From Pampus argenteus (taxonomy: Eukaryota > Chordata > Actinopteri > Scombriformes > Stromateidae), in the NCBI GenBank assembly GCA_036937835.1, contig CM072877.1, forward strand, positions 12,031,001 through 12,095,000: DNA of 64,000 bases, read 5' to 3'. Shown piece by piece: positions 51,301 through 63,300 of the stretch (its first letter is position 1; every line of letters starts with the position of its first letter). A program made the translations under genes and the position numbers. The notes below the pieces were generated by a model. The model saw nothing but the letters and a program-made list of their open reading frames with translations, did not search any database and was not told where the DNA came from.

Positions 51301-54300
51301 AGAGACAGGAGTCACAGTAAATCAACAGGATGAAAGTTTTGGGGCAGTCACACTATGTCCAATTAGAGGTAAATTGGTGAGATTAGTGTTAGTGTGTGAG
51401 GCGTGGGTGTAGTGAGTGGGTGGCCAGTCAGTGGAAGTGAAGGTTCAGAAAGATTAATTACTTTAGGAGGAACTTTCATCTAATCCATAGAGGCAGACAC
51501 TGTCACTGTACTGGAAAATAGCTGAAGCAGAGACAGTGTCTTCAACATGGATAGGTTTCTCTAACAAATGTATGACCAGCCAACAAAAGAGAAAGTTAGA
51601 TCAGACAGAGTATGGTGCACACAGAATATGAAAACGATATGGAATATGGAAATGATGATATACTGAGGTATCAGACTATGAGCCTCATAGGTGTGAAGAC
51701 AAAAGCCTTTCTGTCAGGTTTACAGAGTTCAGTTCATTCTCTAAATCAGAATGAACTGTAATATAAAGTTAAAATTTAACCTGTTGTTTTCAATAGCTTA
51801 TTGCTTTATGTCGTTTTAAGGCCCCACCTGTGTCAGCGTCAACAGTATCAAGAGCTGATATGATGTAATAAAAACAGCACAACAGGTTGTTTTGTTACGC
51901 AATCGTCAGCCTTTTCCGATCAATCGTGTATGAACGCTATTTACAAGTCGGAAAACACTTAATTATGGGAACTCTGATGTGATATAATAAACATGTGGGA
52001 GGTGAAAGGTCATGGTCATGGTTATATCAGTCACACTTCCTGCTCTGTGAGGTTACATTGCACAGTGGTGCTATCACTGCTACCATGTTCACCAACAGTG
52101 TTTAGCGTGTTAGCATGCTAATATTTGTGCAGCTGAGACTCATCTGTTTAGCAGAGATTGAGGGTGTAGACTAAAGTTTTGGGCAAATTAGAATTTTGAT
52201 TTAGTGGTAAGCACTAAATTTAAAAGGCCAATGATCACCAATGTTATTACAAAAGTTACTCATCCTGTGCGGATTGAATGCCAAATGTTTATGGCAATCC
52301 ATCCAGTAGACATTTCCTCTGAACCACATGAGCACCCACGCTAGAGCATCACTTTGTCTAGAAACCATGACATAATTTCATATTTAGACTTTGCTGTCTA
52401 AAAAAAACAAACAAAAAAAAAAAACATAAAAACATCTGTACCTGTTTAGCTCTTAAATCATATTTGTTATAGTCATATGTTAGAGCCTTACAAATTTAGA
52501 TCTGTGTTTGACAAAGTAGTTAGTTAGTTAACTACTTTATGCCAACAAATATTATTTTGAGAGTACATTTCCAGCACAGTAGATCAACATGCTGCTCACA
52601 GTGGAGTGCTTTCTTTGAAAATGACTGGCAAAGTGAAGGCAGCTCACATTAAAGCACATTTTCTCTCCCACTCAGGGTGTTTTTTGGAGAAAGCACCAAG
52701 GCTTACCATTCAAGATGTTTAATATCAGTGAGAGCACAGGGCCGCTAGCGGGGGCATTGGGAAAAACCATGGAGTACTCGCCCACATTCACCCTTAAAGG
52801 TTTCTCATCCAAGGCAGCCACATAATCCTTCAGATCCTCCATTGTGATGATACCGCCTATACAAGGATTGACAAACACTGTGAATGCACACTTGGACAGA
52901 ATTGGAAATACAAATCCTCCGTACCATGGAAATTCGATTTGCAGAGAGAGGTGCATTTTAGAATATTTCCTTAAGTCTTTTTTTAGCAAATGACTTTTCG
53001 TGATAACACTCCTCTGTTGCTCTTCCTGCGGTTTCTTCCATTTTTTTTTTTACTGTTTTTGTCCCGTGTTTTTCCTTAATCAAATCAAGGGGCTAAGGAC
53101 AGAGGATGTCGTATTGCTTTATAGACTGCAAAGCCCCCCTTAGGCAAATTTGTGATTAGTGATTGTGGGCTTTGTCATGACTTGGTTATGGCAATAATAA
53201 TGAAAATGATGTATCTATGCTGTGTGATGAGATATAAAATGATATGTGACTTCAGATTTTCCTAAAAAAAGACTACCCAAATAAACTTAATTAATAGGAT
53301 TTCATTAAAAAACAACAAATACTACCTGCTGCCTGAATATCTGTCACAAGGTCCTGAGCTAGTTGTCCGTGGTAGAAAGCATCAGGACCCTCTTCTGCTA
53401 TTTTCCTATAGGTCTCTGCAAGCTTTGTAAATGTAATCGTGTCATTTTCATTCAGGACATCGCCATTTTTTCCACAAAACACTTCGCTGAAAGAGAGGGA
53501 AAGATCATTTCAGAAGGTAATGATGATGTTTCAAGTGACTTTTCAAATAATCAGACACCACACAGGTTTATGCCTCTTACCACAGGGCTGTGTCACTGAC
53601 AATGGTTTTCCTGTTTGAGGACATAGCCTTGGCAAGTGCCCTGCCTACAGGGAAACCCTTTTCTGCAAGCTTAATGCTCGGCTGGAACAGGTCTTTCCAA
53701 GGTAGTTTGCCATGACGCTTGTGTGCCATCTCATAACCTCGAATCTCTCCTGGTACACCAACCGCCAACCCTCCTATCAACCGTGGAAAGCGGGGAAATA
53801 GAGATATTATTTAAAAAACTGACGATAGCCCCTGCACAGGATACTATGACTGTATTACATAAGAACAAAAAGAGACAACTATAGTGCATTGCTTCATCAG
53901 CAATCAGAATTATATTATTGCCTTATAGAATATCCAGACATTATTTTATGAATCTGGCACACATCCCCAAACTGCTATCACTTTACATACTTTACATTCA
54001 CCAGGATCTATTACAGATATCAGGGGACGTATTGTATACTCTAAACCCTCAAGGTCATCTTCCCTCTCACAGTAATAATAACATTAACTGCAGCCTCAGT
54101 CAGTTTGTTTATATGTTTGATAGGACACAGTTAAACATTACCTTTCTGGGCCAAAGCTGTGCTGTTGCCAAACATGTTCTCTGTTGCATTGCGTGGAGCT
54201 GTCTCCCTGGCATTAATGGTCTCAACTTTCCCTGTGTTCAAGTCGTACACACCAGGGAATACATTTAGGATCAACATGGTCATGAAGTTGTATGTATTTC

Positions 54301-54847
54301 ATAAAGTAAAAATAAAAAAAAAGAGAACATTTTGTTATAATGGAGCTGTGTACCAGTTTTTGCGTTGTAGATGGTGAGGAAAAGCCCGCCTCCGATGCCC
54401 ATACTGTGAGCGTTCATCAGTCCAACACACAGCAAAGCAGCTATGGTGGCATCTACTGCAGACCCTCCTCTCATCAGTATGTCTCTGTGGCAACATTAAT
54501 TTTATTACATTACATTAAGCAGGTTCACATGGATTTGCATGTATGCTAAAGTTGTGTGTGTACATGCAAGTAATGCTCTTCCTCTTGTGATTGTTTTTAA
54601 TGTTTGCATGGATGTATGAGCCTGTTTACAGTATCTTCAGTGTCTGTCATAAAGGACAGATGCAGTGTGTGAGCTCTCACCTGCCGATCTCTGAGCAGGG
54701 CCCAGCATCTGCTGCCACAGCTGCCTTGAAGTATACTTGATCACCGGAGGACTTCCTTTTCCCCACGCCAAAGTAGACGCCCACAAAAGTAGCAACAGCT
54801 GCCAACAGCAGCAATGCCAGTGCCACAATTATTGTCTTCTTGGCCAT
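48353..54847 (-). CDS. ggt1: ggt1-like gamma-glutamyltransferase
   Basis: Glutathione hydrolase/transpeptidase of the outer cell surface. Twelve coding exons: 54681-54847, 54354-54484, 54142-54231, 53581-53773, 53326-53486, 52707-52856, 50892-51028, 50295-50482, 50057-50184, 49703-49815, 49237-49350, 48353-48511; 1731 nt, 576 aa (human GGT1 569). The start ATG (54847) gives MAKKTIIVALALLLLAAVA, a signal anchor. LLCVGLMNAHSMGIGGGLFL is nearly identical to human GGT1. Arg of NARETAPR, catalytic Thr384 in HG/TSHVSVVAEDGSAV, NNEMDDFSSP, PMSSMCPT and GGSGG all match substrate- and oxyanion-site motifs. It ends AAGYRAAV, four residues beyond the usual GY terminus. A non-coding 5' exon is present near 56096. 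The gene is tail to tail with ggt5 and shares its intron phases. Confidence 0.95.
51029..52706 (-). other. ggt1: ggt1 intron 6
   Basis: The largest intron within the ggt1 coding region, with GTAAGC at the donor and CTACAG at the acceptor. It holds a dispersed repeat (52080-52345) and no other supportable exon. Confidence 0.7.
52080..52345 (+). repeat. Dispersed percomorph-type repeat in ggt1 intron 6
   Basis: Words in order, GTGTTAGCATGCTAATATTT, GTTTTGGGCAAATTAGAATT, CCAATGATCACCAATGTTAT and TATGGCAATCCATCCAGTAG, match a common fish repeat remembered as 'gttagcatgctaacattt ... atcaccaaagttattacaattcatcc ... atggcaatccatccaatagt'. Non-coding, class not assigned. Confidence 0.7.
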
Positions 54848-56150
54848 TCTTAAGCCAGAAATCCTTAATTCAATATCTGAAAAAAATGAAAAACACTTTC
54901 TTAATTTTTATTTTTACATTTTTTTATTTGTGTACTCCGCTTTTTGTTTTTATCCTGTTGCACTGCTGCACAGCCAATTGCTCCTTAGGGGAAGGAAGCA
55001 AATAAAGTAATTGATTGCGACATTTACTATGTATGCTATAAAATACAGTTATAAATAATCATTCATATATCAGCAGAATCAATAAATATGCAGAAATTTC
55101 GAGCAATAATATGATACCTCACATGAAAATTCTTACATATTGAAAACAAATAAATAAATAACAAACAGGATAGCCTACATAATCAGCAAAACAATGTTTA
55201 GAAATTCAATATATGTCAAATTTTAATGCATTCGTTCACATCTATATTCAGATCACGGTGACTTAATGAGTATGTACAAATACTGTAGTTTTTTGTTTTT
55301 TGTAAACCAAATAATGTTTGGGAAATGATCATCTTAACCTGCTACCAATAAGTCAAAATTATATGCAGCAGCAAAATGGGCACTAATCATTTTTTTTATT
55401 CGGTATTTGCTAATCACGGTCCAGGTTACATAAAAAAAAATTGGTCTTAAAATTGTCTGAAGTTCACATTTCAAATGTCCCAGGCAGGATGAACACATAA
55501 GGGTTGAGTTAAAAAAAATGATTTAAAAATACTTCACTGCTGTATCATGGATACATAATTGTATTACTTCCAACAGATGTATATGTTGAAATGTACATTT
55601 AAAAATAACTCAACCTACACAAATAACATAGTAGGATTTTTAAATTGTGTATTGTGCTAAAGAGTCTAAGTAAAGTTATCTGAATCGTACATTATACCAC
55701 AGAGCAGGTTTGCATGGTGAGATCTGACGGTGAGTCAGTGCATCGTCCCGGCTGTGCTTTCTGTACCCAATAAGTATTTAAAGCCTTAATAACACCTCCC
55801 ATTTTTCCACAAACTCTAAAACCTACTGTCATGCAGATTCTTTAATCTGTCAAAGAAATGAAACCTGATTAGAGCCACTGTTGAACATGACGGTACATAA
55901 TCCATTTATACAATATCATTGCCTACCTTCACTTCAAAAGTTAAGAGAACAATTTCTGTTGTAAAAAACAAGATGTGGAAAAATGTTACACCTGCAGTAG
56001 TCCTCTGATTTGGATTCAACTCTCACTAGACATTGTACCTCCTGGATGGTTGTGATAAACCCTCCCAGACATGAAACACAATTTTTTGGTCTTACCTTGA
56101 TTTCTCTCGGGGCCTCTGCAACAGGCTGCTCACTGTGTGCGACTGCTGAT
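54848..56150 (-). other. ggt1: ggt1 5' UTR exons and intron
   Basis: Just above the ggt1 ATG, a T-rich tract and CAG acceptor define a 29-nt 5' UTR piece (54848-54876). About 1.2 kb further, AAATCAAG/GTAAGACC marks a donor at 56096, so a leader exon of roughly 50 nt or more ends there. The transcription start is probably near 56150; its exact place is not visible. The intron between is AT-rich with no coding exon. Confidence 0.6.
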
Positions 56151-59100
56151 AATAGGAAATAGGCTCACTGTGGTTCTCAATATGTAACTATCAAAAACTT
56201 ATTAAACTTTAACCCACCCAGCCATAAAACACCTAACTTGTGTTATCAAGGATGGGCGGGGCACGGGGGGGTGTAATACAAACAGCAACAACTTGACATG
56301 ATATTTAAATTACTACTCATTATTCATGCATCATTATTCAATCTTTCTATAATTTTCTAAAAAAAAAAACACATAGCGAATTGCATGACCTTGAAACTGA
56401 GAGGAAACCACTGGAAGAATGGCTCTTTATCTGCATCGACAGTTAAACTTATCCGTGGCAAAGATTAACTAGCAGTAACCTCACTTTCCTGGTGGCTCAT
56501 TTCAAATAGATGACATATGACTGTAAACATAGGGACCTTTTTCACAGCTTTCGTACTACTCAGCCTGAGCATAAAGATTGTTTTTTTTTTGCACGACTAC
56601 TCACAAAACCATTGATATTTAAGTTTTAAAGTGTCTCCTCACCAGGGAAATGAAGACTTTCTGAGCTGCAGATCACATCTGTCATGAGAGGGGGAAAGAA
56701 CGCTAAGAACAAACCGCAGGGAAACAGTGTGAAGGGGTGCAGAGCTGGGTGAGATGGGTCATTTAAATAAGCAGCCAGGCCAATAGGTGGAGGGCAACTG
56801 GGACAGAACACAAGATTTTCTCAATTTGAATATGGGAACCCTTCAGGACAGCTATCACAGGTAATGAAAACCCCACTTCCACCGATTAAAGTCCTCTTTG
56901 ACTTCAGCCTGTAACTAAACCTCCCAGACTGCACCGCTCCTGCAAAGCTCCTCCAATCAAATGGTTCACGGAGAAAAAACAAAGTGCTCAGAAATCTAAT
57001 TTGTTTAAGATCCAGATGGCCTGAGGGTGTTCAAGGAGGAGTGGTGCTATGTAATTAGAGAAAAAAAGTCCTGCAGACCTGTAGCTGAGGCTGAGTGCCT
57101 CACAACGCCCTTGAATTTGATTCTCAATAAGCTGGTTATGTTTGGGTCATAGGTTATTCAGATTAGCAGAGCCTTTCCTAAAGATTGAGTAAGTATTTTT
57201 GGTTTCCATGACACAAAAAGTATTTGTAACACATCCAAGGACTTTTTTTTTTTGCATTGGATATTTAGCTGCAGCTGTGATAACACAAAAGTTAGTGTTT
57301 GTGTTTTCACAGCTGTAGCCCTTTAGCTGTACTAAATATCTATAGTTAGCTCCATTTCAAGCAAAAAACATATACAGATCAGCTACAACCTGCCAAAACA
57401 AAACCTAATCATAAGATTTACAATATGAGCATGCTGACAACTAAAGCTCCACCTGGCCGACTGTCCACAAATATTAATGACAGAAGATTGATTCGATACT
57501 TTAATGAACAGAGAATTCACTGTACATTACATCATTTACATTTGACTTCATTTACCATTATAAGACACATCTTGAACTGAACATCTAGTTCTGTGCAGTC
57601 GACTATCTGCTCAACCAGTAGCTGCACTGCAGTTTTCCTCCGAATTTCTGCCACATAACATATACACACAGTTTTTTTTGCATATTGCAATAATCTGTAC
57701 GGCAATCTTTATCTTTATCTTGTTATTATCTTTTTGTTTTTCTTCTTTGTCTCCCCTTTATGAAGAATGCACAACACTGCCTGTTATTATTACGCTACGC
57801 TGGTCTATAAATCAATCCATAAGCTGGAGGTACATTATGTAGTATGTTGAACACTGAAACAGCCTGCTATAGGCCTGACACTTCCCCGCAAAACCCTAAA
57901 ACCATAAAGAAAGAGAATACTGTAAGTCAGCCATGATTATTCTCATACCAGGCCTACGATTCATTACATTTAAATGCTCAGTAAACTCAAAAAACACAGT
58001 GGAACTGTACATAATAGAGGGGGAATAAGCAGCAAGGGAGATAACACTAAATCTTCTGAAATATTCCTTCTCCACCATGCTGTACATCTGCTCCTGAAGC
58101 GTGTTTGTGGCTGTCAACTGTGACAGCTCCTGTACCAAAAACATTGAAGAGTTCTGTGTATCTGTCAGGAAGGAAAGGGGAAGACTGAAGGTTAGATGTA
58201 CGATACACTGTAGAGAGGTGCTTTAAACTTCTCAAATGCCCTCTTGTGTCTGTTTACTGGGCTTCGCCTGCACTCTTACGAACCAGATCAGTTAAGACTG
58301 TTCCTCTGTGTTAAACAAGTGATCGTATCCAGCTTTCCCATGAAGCATCAGACCAGGGACCATCTGCACCAAATCTGCAACATGAACTCATTTTCTCTCA
58401 TGTTAATTTTATGTTATTTTTATGTTTAATTTGGACTTGCAAATATATCCACAATTTGTAAGTGACAATCATTTCTGAATTGGGACACTGGTTTTTGCGT
58501 TCTGCGTGTATGCAGTGCTTGCTAATTGTTGTTGTTGGGTTTTTTTTACACAACCAAGTACATAAGGTGGTTGAAGGATTCTGGGACTCTGGTACAGTAC
58601 TGAAGAACCTTGAGATTTGAAGCATGATGCTTTTTTTTTTTTCTGTAGACTCAAGCAATATAGGAATCTGCTAGCTGCTTAAATCCAGTGTCAAGGAAAA
58701 CAAGAGCCCAGAGAATCCAAGAGATCAGCCGTCCTGAAAATAAGCTGGACAATGAAATCCTAAAATCCAGACAGAAGCAGTAAAAGCCATCAAGCTTTAG
58801 TATCAGCATGATGGGGCTATGCCAGACATCACTGTCAATATTGCCCCTACGGCTTTGCATTTATTCTGGGAAGCCGAAGGTTCACAGCGTGTTCAGTCTC
58901 CTGATGTTGACATTTCTGTGCCTGGAGGAAATCCTCACAGAGCATTTTTCATTGTTGGTAATAATATAATAGTAATTTATTAGTGGGGCTATAGTCCCAT
59001 TATGCCTCACCTTTATGAAGCCAAAGTTTTTATTAGTAACATAACACCCGGCTGTGTTTTTGGTCCAATCTGTGTTCCATACCCTCTCTCTGGTTAAATG

Positions 59101-59499
59101 TTTAATGTCTGTTGCACCTGTAAACACACCCAACAGTAATGTCACAGTGTACTGACACACCCTGCAGTATACCTCCACATCACTGTAGTAAGGCTGAGAA
59201 GTTAAGTGGCTAACCTTTAGCTGCTGTTCAGGATGCTTTTTAAAGACGATTTGTTAAAGCCTCTTCACTTTTCAGTATTTGATTAAAGACGTCCATCACC
59301 CCATCTCTCTCAGCTTGATCAATACGGTTCCTGATTTAGTGGACATCCAAAAGTGTAACTCACACAGTCTCACACAGCTGATGGATGCACTCGGGTTAAG
59401 ACTCTATTTCACAATTTCAACTTTACAGTTTTTTTTGTTTTTACTCTGCAGACTGCGCCTCATGCAGATTTCATGCTCATTTTTTTCATATTCATTTCA

Positions 59500-59572
<73 letters not shown>

Positions 59573-60028
59573 GTACATTAACATATTACTAGATGATGAG
59601 ATGTATGTATTATGTAAGATCCCAAAAATACATTGGATTAAACAAGTCATTTTTTTCCTCTGACTTTGGTGTGACTGACAGTGAAAACGTGTCACATAAA
59701 CAGCCTGGTTGTGGTGTCGGGTCAAGCATGAAGCTGAAACCTGCTCCTACATGGGTCTCGGGATGTGCGGAGAATCACGATCTGATTGGCTGAGGAGCTC
59801 TGAGTAAAGCAAAGGATGCCAGAGTGCTCAGACAGTGAGTGCATGGACGGAAGCAGGCAGGGGACGACGACATGGCAGCAAATATATCCCAGTAATACAG
59901 TTGTGAGTAACTTTTACACAGCGTTTCACTGATTATAGACGTACATCGCTGCAAGTTCAGTGTGATGTTTGGCTGCATGCTGTCACCACCACCACCACCA
60001 CTATCAGCGACACGTCCTCTCAGGAGTG
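56151..60028. other. Intergenic region between divergent ggt1 and lrrc75b
   Basis: No conserved coding sequence recognised. Holds a (TCTA)18 microsatellite at 59501-59572. The last 250 bp before 60029 should contain the lrrc75b promoter and leader. The remainder looks like ordinary AT-rich intergenic DNA. Confidence 0.55.
59501..59572. repeat. (TCTA)18 tetranucleotide microsatellite
   Basis: A perfect 72-nt TCTA run, probably length-polymorphic. Confidence 0.97.
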
Positions 60029-60322
60029 ATGGGCTCTAAGTTGACCAGGCAGAGAAGTCTCGATTTTGACAGCAAATTGTCCAAGAGAAGACGCCAGAGA
60101 AATGAAAACATGCCCGCAGAGAGCGACAGGAGTGGAGGCAGAGGCGCCGGAGACTTGTTGTTTACCTCCTTGATGCTCAAGTCCGACAAGCTTCCAGGGA
60201 TGCTGCGGAAAAACAACCACAGCCCATATGTCAGGCGGGTGGCTTGGATCCGGGAGATCCAGAGGCTTCTCCGGGAGCAGAAGATGGAGCAAGCAGCTGA
60301 CGTGCTCAAACTGCTGAGAAAG
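60029..60322 (+). CDS. lrrc75b: lrrc75b-like, first coding exon (gene continues beyond window)
   Basis: LRRC75B is a leucine-rich-repeat protein of poorly known function. The exon runs from ATG at 60029 (98 codons, phase 0 end) to AGAAAG/GTAAAT. The product starts MGSKLTRQRSLDFDSK; Gly2 and Thr6 fit an N-myristoylation site, and RQRS is a basic-directed phosphorylation-type motif. Its end, SPYVRRVAWIREIQRLLREQ and AADVLKLLRK, matches human LRRC75B PYERRVRWLREIQ...LLRLLRQ, which precedes the LRR part. The next exons (starting DLG... in the family) were not found before 64000, so the following intron is longer than 3.6 kb. LRRC75A is the alternative, but the WIREIQ motif and the GGT1 neighbour, as in human 22q11.23, favour LRRC75B. 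The open frame extends upstream without an ATG. Confidence 0.78.
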
Positions 60323-63300
60323 GTAAATGTTGTGTACTTTATTTTCACATGAAACTTTGTCATAAGAGGAAAACATATGATTTAAATGAATCATTTCACT
60401 GTAAAAAAAAAAAAAAAGTTTTTTTTTTCATGGTACTCAAAAGATTCCTACAGGACAAACAATACAACAGCTCTTAAAACAATAAACCTGACATAAACTG
60501 TGCAAAGGTAGGCTACTGGTCATGGCTACTGTAATAATAAATCCTTATTCATTTAATGATTTAGCAAAAGCATTGATCATAACCATGCCATTTATCAGGT
60601 ATTGGTGTGTTAATAATTAAAGTCCTTTAATCATTAACTTCCTTGCACATGTTTCCTGTAAAGTCTTGCTGATATAAAGGTCTTACCAAAGATACACAAC
60701 TCTGTTGCCTTGCAGAAGGAGAAAAATAAAAAAAGTAGCTCATAATGAGGTTGAATCATTATTGGAGGAGATGCTGGTGTGAATCAAGCACCTGTTTCGT
60801 CTGAAAGGAAACGGCGAGTTCATGTTCCGAATATTCAATCAGCTAAAAAACAAGCACACAACACTGAACGCATTATACTGTATGTATGCACCTTTTAAAT
60901 ATACCAAAGACCATTTAAAAAGAAGACCTGGTAGATTTAGTAAGTGTTAACGGTTTTGTTTTATTGTTTCATTGTAAACCGAGTGTCTTTGGATGCCGGT
61001 CTGTTGGTCAGACAATCATTAATTGCAGCCGTAATTCAGTTTAGCTCAACAAACTCACCTATAGTCTGTTAGACTCTTGTTTACAAGGCCACTGTCTTAA
61101 CACAGCAAAAGAAAATCTCGTGTCACTAAATGAATATCAAGCTACAGCTATTCTCTTTTGCTGTCATTGTTCAATGTTTCCAGTGCAGGTTTGGGGTTTG
61201 AAATTCACATGCATAAGAATTGTGTAAACACCTTTGTTGTCAGCTTCGTGGCTCCAAACTATAGATGCGGTTTAGGTCTAATCTTAAATTGTAACACCTT
61301 CCATGATTTAATCTTCACTTTCTGAAGATTTATTCAAACCTAGAAAGAGCTGAGCTTGAGCTATCCGTTGCCTTCTGGTTGTTGTGCATTGATCAAAGGA
61401 GAACAGTTTAAGTTCAGACAAGACCCCTGTCATGACAACTGCCTGCCCATCTGTACAGTGCCATAGAATAAATGACACACATGTGTGTGGATTAAAGCAG
61501 GCAACAATACTGAGGAGGTATAGTATAGTACGGGTGTCTGAAAAGTCAGGCATCCTCTCTACTCTGCACTAATAACTGAGGATATGATAGGTGTGGGATG
61601 AATTTAGACGTATTTGTAAAGCTCCTTATTCATATTTCGGTGAAGCTGCAGGGTTATGACTCAGACGCAGTCTTCCCAGATTTATTAAAGCAGTTCTGCA
61701 ATCAGTCATATCCTATCAGAAGAGAAAACTATTTTAAAGATGAAAAAAAATGTACATTTGTTGGTCGTGATGGCAGCGCTGGCAAATTTCTCCGCAGCTC
61801 TGCATTTAAACTGCTCACGAAGCACGGAGACTTTCTCCATCGCTCACTGAGGTGAAGCCAGAGTGCTGCTACTGTTGTATGTCGTTGGGGCTGAAAGCCA
61901 AGTGTCTGACTAATAATGCTTTAAGATTGGTAAAAAATAAATAAATAAATGAATAAAATAAAACTGGCAGCAGATCTCCTGTTGTTGTTGTTCTCCAGCA
62001 GCAAAGCAGCTTTTCCTCTCTGGGATGGATGGATTTGGAGATAATCACCTTGAGATGATTGATGCTGGAAGATGCTTCTTTCACATAGAGGAAGTCATTA
62101 CAATGAGGAACCAATAACACCAGCCCCCTCCCCTCCTCCTTCGCTGTATCTCCACTGCAGATCTGCCTTCTGAGCCATTAAGTTAATTAGTTTGGGATTT
62201 TCTAGATATTCATTAGTAAACAAAGAATCAGCAAATACTCATTTCAGTTATGCTTGACGACATGCACACCGAGTAACCAACGTGAGAAAACACTAATTAA
62301 ACTGGTCTCTTTTTTCGAAGTCTAAGGTTAGCTGTCATTACACACACATTGTATTTGTTCCTTTTATTCAACTTTAAGTGCCTCAATTAAAAAAAAAAAA
62401 AAAATTCTGATCTTTTTTTTTTTGCCTTTGAGATCATGTTGCATATTCATCCATTAATGTATTAGTTTAAAAATAGCTCCAAAAACAAAGAAATGATTAA
62501 GTGTACTTAGAAAAGCAGATTGATACCACTCTCATGTCTTAGATACAAAACTACAGCCAACAAACAATTAGCTTAGCTTAGCATAAAAAGTGCCTTCTGG
62601 GAGTCCTGTCATCGTCATGCGGTTGCCAGGAAACCAGTGAAAACTCCAATAAGTGCACCCGGAGAAGAAACTTGTTTTTGTGCTAAACTAAGCTAACGGG
62701 CTGCTGGCTATAGCATCATATTCCCAGGTCGGATGTAAAACTGAGGTTGGATCTTCTCATCTGACTATCGGCAAACTAAGTAAATAGCAAATGTTCCTAA
62801 AATGTATTCCTTTCAAATAAAACAAGCTTTTGGCATGATCATTTAAAAAAGGTGATAATATTTTATAAGGTCAAGCTCTTTGGTCTTGGGTGCACATAGC
62901 CTGTAGCTGCAGCACAAATATCAAATAAAGAATAATGAAAATTCATGTACTGGAGTTAAGTGTCCATTTGTAAGTCTAAAAAGCGACCGTTTGGGGTATT
63001 AACTTTGTAGGTAGTGAATTATATTTCAATAAAATTTATTAAGATTGGAAAGTTGGATGAAAGTACAACGTGTACAGAATATCCCCCTTTATTTGAGGGG
63101 GAGATTACATATGTGACTGTAGCAAGATAAAATACATCAATCATGCCAGCATATCTCAAGTACAAAACCTTCATTGTAAATGTTAGCGTGCAAGAATAAA
63201 CTATTCCTTGCTTATCCTGTTGTCATATGACTAAGCTGACTTTATCCAGCTCTACTTTTGCATGTGACAACCGTGCTATTTTGACTTTATACCTCAGATT

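Noticed and set aside
57896..58860. Minus-strand frames of 60-86 codons
   Set aside because: They overlap one another in different frames, lack homology and lie in AT-rich intergenic DNA.
59969..60028. N-terminal extension of lrrc75b with a six-histidine run
   Set aside because: The frame is open but begins at TTG, not ATG. The first in-frame ATG is at 60029 and gives a myristoylation-type MGSKLT start like human MGARLG.
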